DNA of 33,259 nucleotides from Halomonas sp. (GTDB lineage Bacteria; Pseudomonadota; Gammaproteobacteria; Pseudomonadales; Halomonadaceae): contig JAIVHL010000004.1 in NCBI GenBank assembly GCA_020201075.1, forward strand, positions 1 to 33,259, in the 5' to 3' direction. The notes below the pieces were generated by a model. It did not search any database, had not been told where the DNA came from, and saw nothing but the letters and a program-made list of their open reading frames with translations. The stretch's first letter is position 1, and every line of letters begins with the position of its first letter. Shown here in pieces: positions 27,245 through 33,259 of this stretch. The position numbers were made by a program, and so were the translations under genes.

Positions 27245-28513
27245 ATGAGTGACGCAAGACAGGCTGCGCTGGATTATCACGCTAAGCCGATTCCCGGAAA
27301 GCTCTCCGTTGAACTGACCAAGCCCACCGCCACTGCCAGGGATCTCGCCCTGGCTTACAGCCCGGGTGTAGCCGAGCCGGTACGCGAGATTGCCCGCGAC
27401 CCCGAGAATGCCTACCGCTATACCGGGAAGGGCAATCTAGTGGCGGTGATTTCCGACGGCACCGCTATCCTGGGGCTGGGCAATCTGGGTGCCTTGGCCA
27501 GTAAGCCGGTCATGGAAGGGAAGGGCGTACTGTTCAAACGCTTCGCCGGCATCAACTCCGTGGATATCGAGGTCAACTCCGAGAGCCCTCAGGCTTTCAT
27601 CGACACCGTGGCGCGCATTGCCGATACCTGGGGCGGCATCAATCTCGAGGATATCAAAGCGCCCGAATGCTTCGAGATCGAACAGGCGCTGATCGAGCAG
27701 TGCAACATTCCTGTTTTCCATGATGACCAGCACGGCACCGCCATCGTCACCGCGGCGGGCATGCTCAACGCCCTGGAGATCGCCGGTAAGCGCCTGGAAG
27801 AAGCGAATATTGTCTGCCTGGGAGCCGGTGCGGCGGCCATCGCCTGCATGAAGCTGCTGGTGGCTTGCGGTGCGCGAGCCGAAAATCTGGTAATGCTGGA
27901 TCGCAAAGGCGTTATTCATACCGGTCGCGAGGATCTCAACCCCTACAAATCGATGTTTGCCGTCGACACGGACAAGCGCACCCTGGACGATGCCATCGAC
28001 GGTGCCGATGTCTTCGTTGGGCTATCGGGGCCGGGGCTGATGACGGCCGACCATATTCGCAAGATGGCGCCCAATCCTGTGGTCTTTGCCTGCACGAATC
28101 CGGACCCGGAGATTCACCCGGACCTGGCCCGCGAAGTGCGCCCCGATGTGATCATGGCCACCGGCCGTTCGGACTACCCGAACCAGGTCAACAACGTGTT
28201 GGGCTTCCCCTTCATCTTTCGCGGGGCGCTCGACGTGCGTGCTGCCCGTATCAACGAGGAGATGAAGGTCGCCGCGGTCCACGCCCTCAAGGACCTGGCC
28301 CGCGAGCCGGTGCCCCAGGTGGTGCTGGACGCTTACGAGATGGAGGCGATGAGCTTCGGGCGCGAATACATCATCCCCACACCGGTGGATGTTCGCCTGC
28401 TCGAGCGAATTACCTCCGCGGTGGCCCAGGCGGCGGTGGATTCCGGCGTGGCGCGTCGGCCCTATCCGTCCCATTATCCCCTGAAGAGCGTGGACGACGT
28501 CTACGGTCTTTGA
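27245..28513 (+). CDS. maeB: Malic enzyme, short form (no phosphotransacetylase domain)
   Basis: Malic enzyme oxidatively decarboxylates malate to pyruvate, making NAD(P)H. Family signatures are LALAYSPGVAEP, VISDGTAILGLGNLGALASKPV, FHDDQHGTAIVTAAG and the nucleotide-binding IVCLGAGAAAIA. RSDYPNQVNNVLGFPFIFRGALD occupies the C-terminal part (the segment begins near residue 302). The 422 residues equal the Pseudomonas-type enzyme. The phosphotransacetylase-like C-terminal domain of E. coli MaeB (about 330 residues) is absent. Coenzyme preference cannot be read with certainty; NADP is usual for this group. It is flanked by terminators on both sides and convergent with mrcA. Confidence 0.94.
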   Translation: MSDARQAALDYHAKPIPGKLSVELTKPTATARDLALAYSPGVAEPVREIARDPENAYRYTGKGNLVAVISDGTAILGLGNLGALASKPVMEGKGVLFKRFAGINSVDIEVNSESPQAFIDTVARIADTWGGINLEDIKAPECFEIEQALIEQCNIPVFHDDQHGTAIVTAAGMLNALEIAGKRLEEANIVCLGAGAAAIACMKLLVACGARAENLVMLDRKGVIHTGREDLNPYKSMFAVDTDKRTLDDAIDGADVFVGLSGPGLMTADHIRKMAPNPVVFACTNPDPEIHPDLAREVRPDVIMATGRSDYPNQVNNVLGFPFIFRGALDVRAARINEEMKVAAVHALKDLAREPVPQVVLDAYEMEAMSFGREYIIPTPVDVRLLERITSAVAQAAVDSGVARRPYPSHYPLKSVDDVYGL

Positions 28514-28559
28514 CGCCGTACCGGCTTGACCTGACCGCTGCCAACAATAAGAGATCAAC

Positions 28560-28590
28560 AAGAAGGCCGGCCCATCGGGCCGGCCTTCTT
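28560..28590. terminator. Bidirectional intrinsic terminator between maeB and mrcA
   Basis: A perfect 14-bp stem (AAGAAGGCCGGCCC, 28560-28573, with 28577-28590) with a 3-nt ATC loop. The stem is symmetrical, with purine and CTTCTT ends. It lies 46 bp after maeB and about 107 bp beyond the mrcA stop, so it can serve both convergent genes. Confidence 0.85.
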
Positions 28591-28697
28591 GATTCAGTCG
28601 TGATGCCATGAGTCTGGGAGGGCAGACTTGTGCGCTTGCTGTGCGAAGCCGGTAGGCGCCAACAGTGCGGCGCCCCAGGAGTTTGGCAATCAGCGGC

Positions 28698-31226
28698 TCA
28701 GAAGATCGCCTCGTAGGCCCCCGTACCCTGAGAACCGCTGTGCTGTTCCACTTCTCTTTCGATGCGGCGGGGCTGAAAGCTGGGCATGTAGTCCGGGTGG
28801 AAGAGTTCGCTGATGCCCCCGGCGTAGCCGTCGGGCAGCAGGCGGCCGCTGTCTGCATCGACCCTAGCCGTGACCAGGCTGGCGGGACGTTCGTGTTTTG
28901 CCTCAGGACGGCCTTCAAGGGCATCCCCCATGAAGTCGATCCAGATCGGCAAGGCGGCGTTGGCGCCGTACTCGGCAGTGGTCTCATTGTTGTCCTTGCC
29001 CACCCACACGGTGGCCACCAGGTCGGCATTATAGCCGGCGAACCAGGCATCCCGCTGGTTGTTGGTGGTGCCCGTCTTACCGACAATATCGCTGCGGCCC
29101 AGCGACTGGGCGGCGCGACCTGTGCCGTTGTCGATCACGTCGCGCAGCATGTCGGTCAGGATGTAGGCGGATACCGGATCCACGACCTGTGGGGCCACCG
29201 GATGGCGGCGACCGTCAATCTCGACCTCTGTCTGGCCATTGCGGCAGTCGCGGCACACCACCGCAGGGGTGGCCTCTTCGATCAGCGTATCGTCATCGCC
29301 GCGGGTGACGCGTTCGATGAACCATGGGGCGACCTGATAGCCGCCGTTGGCCAGCACCGCATACGCGTTGGTCATCTCCAGCGGAGTCAGGTTGGCGCTG
29401 CCCAGTGCCAGCGAGAGCCCGCGGGGCAGGCGTGAGCTGGCGAAGCCGAAGCCCTCGAGGAAGTCGATGGTGGCATCGAGCCCTACCTGCTGCAGCACGC
29501 GGATGGTGACCAGATTGCGCGAGCGGGCAAGCGCCACACGCAGACGGGTCGGGCCCAGGAAATCGCCGCTGGCGTTGACCGGACGCCATAGCTCGTTGCT
29601 GCCGTCCTGAATCACCACCGGCGCATCGTTGACCACGCTGGCGGCGGTCATCAGGCCGCTGTCCAGCGCTGCCAGGTAGACAAAGGGCTTGAAGATCGAC
29701 CCCGACTGGCGCTGGGCCTGAACGGCGCGGTTGAATTTGCTGGCCTGGAAGCTGAAGCCGCCCTGCAGCGCCAGGATGGCGCCGGTATCGGGGTCCATTA
29801 CCACTAGAGAGCCCTCGGCATCGGGGCGTTGGGCCAGGCGCAGGCTACCATCCTCGAGCTCAAGCACGCGCACCAGATCTCCATTGGCGGCGATCTCGGC
29901 AGCAGAGCCGGGCTCCGGGCCGCGTGACTGCGCACTGCGATAGGCGCGTGCCCAGGAGAGGCCATCCCACGCGATACTGCGCAACTCCCCGCCGCGGAGG
30001 AGTACCTGCATCTCGCGGCCGCTGCTCTCAACCACGATGGCAGGCTGCAGCGGGCCGAAGCCCGGCGTGCGCTCCAGCACTTGCAACCAATTGCTGACGT
30101 CTCCCTCGATGCCCTCGATTTCCGTCTGGCTGCGTTCGGCGGCTAGCCGGGCGGTCTCCAGGATCTCGGGAGACTCGTCCAGTTCTTCTTCCAGTCCACG
30201 CCGGTCGGTTCGCGCCTGGGCTTCCACAAGGCTGGCGGGGAGATCGCGCTCCTCAGCGCCACGCCACCCGTGTCGGGTGTCGTAAGCGATCAGGCCGTTG
30301 GCCAGGGCGTTACGAGCGAAGGGCTGCAAGTCGGCGTCCAGGGTGGTGTGAATGCGATAGCCGCCGGTATAGGCGGTATCGCCAAAGCGCTCCACGGCGA
30401 ACTGACGGGCCATTTCGGCAACGTATTCGGCGTCTACCTCGGTCTGAGCAATATAGCCACGGGCAGTGATCGGTGCCTGGACCGCCTCGTCATAAGTGAC
30501 CGGATCGATATAGCCAAGCTCCCGCATGCGGTAAAGAATCCAGTTGCGGCGAATCAGCGAGCGCTCCGGGTTGGCTAGCGGATTGAAGGCCGAAGGTGCC
30601 TTGGGTAGGCCGGCAATCATCGCCTTCTCGGCCAGAGTCAGCTCGGCGAGTGGGCGGTTATAGTAGGTCTCGGCGGCAGCGGCGATGCCGTAGGCGCGGT
30701 TGCCGAGGAAGATCTTGTTGACATAGAGTTCCAATATTTCTTGCTTGTCGAGTACCTGTTCCATCTGCAGCGCCAGCAGGATTTCGCGGATCTTGCGGGT
30801 GAAAGTGCGGTCCAGGGTCAGCAGGTAGTTGCGCGCCACCTGCATGGTGATGGTGGAGCCGCCGGTCTGGATCTCGCCGCCGCTGGCGGCCAGCTCGAGG
30901 CCGGCGCGGGCCAGGCCCTTGGGGTCGACTCCCCGGTGTTCGAAGAAGTTGGCATCCTCGGCAGACAGTAGCGCCTGGATAAAGTCCTCGGGGATTTCAT
31001 CGAAATCCACCGGCATGCGGCGCTCCTCGCCGAACTCACCGATCAGCTTCCCGTCACGGGTGAAAATGCGCAGTGGGGAGTGGAGCTCGAAGTCCTGCAG
31101 CTGGCGCACATCGGGCAGTCCTGGGGCGAAATAGAGCGCCGCGCCCACCACGCCCAGGGCCACGGCCGCGGTAAGCGATACCAGCAGCCAGACCAGAGAA
31201 AAGAGCAGGGTTCTGATAAACGTCAT
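28698..31226 (-). CDS. mrcA: Penicillin-binding protein 1A
   Basis: PBP1A is a bifunctional peptidoglycan glycosyltransferase and DD-transpeptidase. A short cytoplasmic start and one membrane helix (about residues 8-34) precede the glycosyltransferase domain, whose catalytic Glu lies in SAEDANFFEHRGVD and whose second motif is GGSTITMQVARNYLL. The transpeptidase has the SxxK motif SIFK with Ser510/Lys513, an SRN motif and KTGTTNNQRDAWFAGY. The OB-like insert between the two domains is typical of Pseudomonas and Halomonas PBP1A. The length of 842 matches E. coli (850). It is divergent from pilM, a widely conserved arrangement (mrcA next to pilMNOPQ). Confidence 0.97.
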   Translation of the reverse strand: MTFIRTLLFSLVWLLVSLTAAVALGVVGAALYFAPGLPDVRQLQDFELHSPLRIFTRDGKLIGEFGEERRMPVDFDEIPEDFIQALLSAEDANFFEHRGVDPKGLARAGLELAASGGEIQTGGSTITMQVARNYLLTLDRTFTRKIREILLALQMEQVLDKQEILELYVNKIFLGNRAYGIAAAAETYYNRPLAELTLAEKAMIAGLPKAPSAFNPLANPERSLIRRNWILYRMRELGYIDPVTYDEAVQAPITARGYIAQTEVDAEYVAEMARQFAVERFGDTAYTGGYRIHTTLDADLQPFARNALANGLIAYDTRHGWRGAEERDLPASLVEAQARTDRRGLEEELDESPEILETARLAAERSQTEIEGIEGDVSNWLQVLERTPGFGPLQPAIVVESSGREMQVLLRGGELRSIAWDGLSWARAYRSAQSRGPEPGSAAEIAANGDLVRVLELEDGSLRLAQRPDAEGSLVVMDPDTGAILALQGGFSFQASKFNRAVQAQRQSGSIFKPFVYLAALDSGLMTAASVVNDAPVVIQDGSNELWRPVNASGDFLGPTRLRVALARSRNLVTIRVLQQVGLDATIDFLEGFGFASSRLPRGLSLALGSANLTPLEMTNAYAVLANGGYQVAPWFIERVTRGDDDTLIEEATPAVVCRDCRNGQTEVEIDGRRHPVAPQVVDPVSAYILTDMLRDVIDNGTGRAAQSLGRSDIVGKTGTTNNQRDAWFAGYNADLVATVWVGKDNNETTAEYGANAALPIWIDFMGDALEGRPEAKHERPASLVTARVDADSGRLLPDGYAGGISELFHPDYMPSFQPRRIEREVEQHSGSQGTGAYEAIF

Positions 31227-31294
31227 GAAAAGGCGGTATCCGTGCAGTGAACTGGGGCGTTGCGATGGCGACGTGTCGAAAAGACCGAAACGCT

Positions 31295-31323
31295 ATTATA
31301 GGAATCTAGGCGCGGGGTCACCA
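31295..31323 (-). promoter_or_regulatory. Candidate sigma-70 promoter for mrcA
   Basis: On the minus strand a perfect TATAAT (31295-31300) is preceded, after 17 bp, by TGGTGA (31318-31323), a weak -35. The leader to mrcA would be about 60 nt. I saw no equally good promoter for pilM in the rest of this 272-bp divergent region and no sigma-54 (GG-N10-GC) match. Confidence 0.55.
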
Positions 31324-31498
31324 GCGTTGAGGGCGCAGGTTTGCGGTTAGCCGTGTGAGGATCGGCAATATCATGTAACCTCAATTTACAGGGGGCTAGT
31401 CCCCGGGGCTTACCCGACTCCTACCTCGAGGGGCGTGAACAAGGGGTGAGCGTAACAACAAGCGGCAATCCGCATGGATCAGCAGGGGTAGGACGGAG

Positions 31499-32560
31499 AT
31501 GCGATTCAGAGCATCCAGCAAGGGACTAATCGGTGTCGATATTACTTCGGCAACCGTAAAGCTCGTGGAACTCAGGCGTGCTGGCGCCAACTATCAAGTC
31601 GAGAGCTATGCAGTGCGACCATTGCGCGAAGGTGCCGTGGTTGAAAGGCGAATTCAAGACATGGGAGAAGTGGTCGATGCACTGTCACGGGCGGTGCAGC
31701 AGGCCAAGCCTCATTCCCTGCGTGCCGTGGTGGCCGTGCCCGCCAGCGCCGCCATTACCAAGACATTGATTCTGCCCGCGTCGCTCAGCGATGATGAAGT
31801 TGAAGCTCGTATTCAACTAGACTCAGACAAACATATTCCATTTCCGTTCAGTGAGGTCGCCTTCGATTTTCAGCGGCTGGGGCTCAACGCGCGCTATGCC
31901 GACCAGCAGGACGTGTTGTTGGTGGCATGTCGTCAGCAGGATGTCAGTCAGCTGACGGATGCCCTGTTACAGGGTGGGTTGACCCCCGAGGCGGTGGATG
32001 TTGAAACCTTCGCCATGGAGCGTGCCTTCACCGAGGTGCGCCATCAGTTGCCCCAGCTGACCGGCGAAGAGGACTGCGTGGCTCTGGTGGATATTGGTGC
32101 CACGATGAACACCTTTCACGTGCTGCGCGAGGGGCGTGTCGTTTACAGCAGAGACACTGTTTTCGGCGGCCGCCAGCTTACCGATGAGATCCGCAACCGC
32201 TACGGCCTGAGCCTTGATGAGGCTGGCCTGGCGAAGAAGCGCGGTGGTCTGCCCGAGGACTATCAACGCAGCGTGCTCGACCCCTTCCTGGATACCCTGG
32301 TGCAGCAGGTAGGGCGTTCACTTCAACTCTACTACACCGCGGGCCGCAAGCAGGAGGTTCGCCGCATGGTGCTGGCCGGCGGTACCAGCATGCTGCCGGG
32401 CCTGGCCGAGCGGCTGGCACAGGAGAGCGGCATGGAGGTCTCCATCGCCAACCCCCTGGCGCGAATGAAGGTCAACACTCGCATCGATGTGCAGACCCTT
32501 TCCGGTGATGCTCCGGCGCTGCTGACCGCCTGCGGCCTGGCGATGAGGTCCCGCCCATGA
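31499..32560 (+). CDS. pilM: Type IV pilus inner-membrane assembly protein PilM
   Basis: PilM is the cytoplasmic actin-like protein of the type IV pilus alignment complex. It binds the N-terminal peptide of PilN. The start leads into LIGVDITSATVKLVEL (ATP-binding phosphate 1 motif). HIPFPFSEVAFDFQ and CVALVDIGATMNTFHVL (phosphate 2) follow, and MVLAGGTSMLPGLAERLA (adenosine motif) lies near the C-terminus. The 353 residues match the family (354). The ribosome binding site GGACGGAG precedes the ATG. Its stop overlaps the pilN start by 4 bp. Confidence 0.97.
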   Translation: MRFRASSKGLIGVDITSATVKLVELRRAGANYQVESYAVRPLREGAVVERRIQDMGEVVDALSRAVQQAKPHSLRAVVAVPASAAITKTLILPASLSDDEVEARIQLDSDKHIPFPFSEVAFDFQRLGLNARYADQQDVLLVACRQQDVSQLTDALLQGGLTPEAVDVETFAMERAFTEVRHQLPQLTGEEDCVALVDIGATMNTFHVLREGRVVYSRDTVFGGRQLTDEIRNRYGLSLDEAGLAKKRGGLPEDYQRSVLDPFLDTLVQQVGRSLQLYYTAGRKQEVRRMVLAGGTSMLPGLAERLAQESGMEVSIANPLARMKVNTRIDVQTLSGDAPALLTACGLAMRSRP

Positions 32561-33147
32561 CGATCGAGATTAACCTGCTGCCCTGGCGCGAGGAGCTTCG
32601 CGCCCGCCGCAGCAAGCGCTTCTTCATAATTCTGGGGTTGGCCGCTGTGCTTGGCCTCGCTGGAGGCTACGGCCTGACCTGGTATTACGAGCAGGAAACC
32701 GCTTCCCAGCAGCAGCGCAACGCCCATATTCAGGAGCAGAGTCGCCAGCTCGATTCGGCGATACGCGAGATCAGCGAGCTGGAGGCGATCCGCGAAGAGA
32801 TGCTGGAGCAGGTGCGTGTGTTTACCGAGCTGCAGATGGGGCGCACACAGACCGTTCACGTGCTCGGCGACTTGACCACTAGCCTGGTGGATGGCGTGCA
32901 CTACACCCAGCTTACCCGCCAGGGTGACAGTCTGCGTCTGGCCGGCCTGGCCGAGAACAATCGTCAGGTCTCCGACCAGCTAAGGGCACTGGCCGCCGCG
33001 GGTTCCTTCACGGTGCCGGTGCTCTCGGAGGTGGAGTCCGAGGGTGGCGGCGAGCGTCGCCGCTTTAGCCTTAGCATGGGCCAGCAGCTCCCCGCAGCCG
33101 TGGAAGATAGTGAAAATAGCCAGGCGTCCCTGGAGGAGGGTTCATGA
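32557..33147 (+). CDS. pilN: Type IV pilus inner-membrane assembly protein PilN
   Basis: PilN is a single-pass inner-membrane protein. Its cytoplasmic N-terminal INLLPWREE motif docks into PilM and its periplasmic part pairs with PilO. A membrane helix covers about residues 23-42, a coiled coil about 47-88, and a ferredoxin-like fold follows (VDGVHYTQLTRQGDSLRLAG). The 196 residues match the family (198 in P. aeruginosa). Both ends overlap neighbouring genes by 4 bp (ATGA), indicating tight translational coupling. Confidence 0.96.
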   Translation: MTIEINLLPWREELRARRSKRFFIILGLAAVLGLAGGYGLTWYYEQETASQQQRNAHIQEQSRQLDSAIREISELEAIREEMLEQVRVFTELQMGRTQTVHVLGDLTTSLVDGVHYTQLTRQGDSLRLAGLAENNRQVSDQLRALAAAGSFTVPVLSEVESEGGGERRRFSLSMGQQLPAAVEDSENSQASLEEGS

Positions 33148-33259
33148 GTCTCAAGGGAGAGATGCGTCGCCTGCGTGAGCTGGACTGGCGCGAACTGGAT
33201 ATCAAGGAAGCCGGCGTCTGGCCCTGGTCCCTGCAGCTGCTCTGCTATCTGCTGGTGCT
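33144..33259 (+). CDS. pilO: Type IV pilus assembly protein PilO, 5' part only
   Basis: The frame starts at an ATG overlapping the pilN stop and runs off the window after 38 codons. The residues MSLKGEMRRLRELDWRELD followed by the start of a hydrophobic segment (WPWSLQLLCYLLV) fit the PilO N-terminus, a short cytoplasmic stretch leading into a membrane helix. The gene order pilMNO supports the call. Nothing can be said about the rest. Confidence 0.88.
   Translation, partial: MSLKGEMRRLRELDWRELDIKEAGVWPWSLQLLCYLLV

Noticed and set aside
31227-31498. A sigma-54 promoter for the pil genes
   Set aside because: I searched by eye for GG-N10-GC elements with the TGGCAC/TTGC context upstream of pilM and found none worth reporting.

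Overview
The window reads as about 33 kb of chromosomal core genome from a high-GC gammaproteobacterium. Gene content and order resemble Halomonadaceae (Halomonas and relatives), with a Pseudomonas-like arrangement. The main clues are: accA-tilS; ppx divergent from rho-ubiD-fre-folM; hemB-ppk1; a ubiE-ubiJ-ubiB-hisE-tatABC block; hslVU with a SPOR-domain gene, argS and priA; and rpmE, maeB and a mrcA gene divergent from pilMNO. No mobile element, CRISPR array, rRNA or tRNA was seen. I found no new multi-gene system. Most of the genes are housekeeping genes.

Layout. 0.2-2.5 kb (+): fatty acid synthesis (accA) and tRNA-Ile lysidinylation (tilS). 2.5-3.7 kb (-): a damaged exopolyphosphatase gene. 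3.7-10 kb (+): rho, ubiD, a Fre-type flavin reductase, folM, aroG and a DUF3087 gene. 10-13.3 kb (-): ppk1 and hemB, with a candidate PhoB box upstream. 13.5-14.2 kb (+): elbB. 14.3-19.8 kb (-): tatC, tatB, tatA, hisE, ubiB, ubiJ and ubiE, then a DUF971 gene. 19.8-26.6 kb (-): hslU, hslV, a SPOR gene, argS and priA. 26.8-28.5 kb (+): rpmE and maeB. 28.7-31.2 kb (-): mrcA (PBP1A). 31.5 kb to the end (+): pilM, pilN and the start of pilO.

The most notable feature is a run of broken genes between about 2.6 and 15.3 kb. ppx has lost roughly 110 internal codons and its last 30 codons are out of frame. rho has lost its last ~10 codons and stop, and runs on through ubiD in another frame. aroG has lost its C-terminus, including the fourth metal ligand, and is joined to a DUF3087 gene without its N-terminus. 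tatB carries a one-base frameshift beside a 9-bp tandem repeat. trxA, expected between ppx and rho, is absent. Several lesions hit genes that are normally essential or nearly so and leave the flanking sequence clean, so assembly or sequencing error is the simplest explanation. Real deletions cannot be excluded from the sequence alone.

Functional themes. Ubiquinone synthesis is spread over ubiD, ubiB, ubiJ and ubiE. Polyphosphate metabolism is represented by ppk1 and the broken ppx. Protein export is tatABC, and proteolysis is hslVU. Cell wall and type IV pilus genes share a divergent promoter region.
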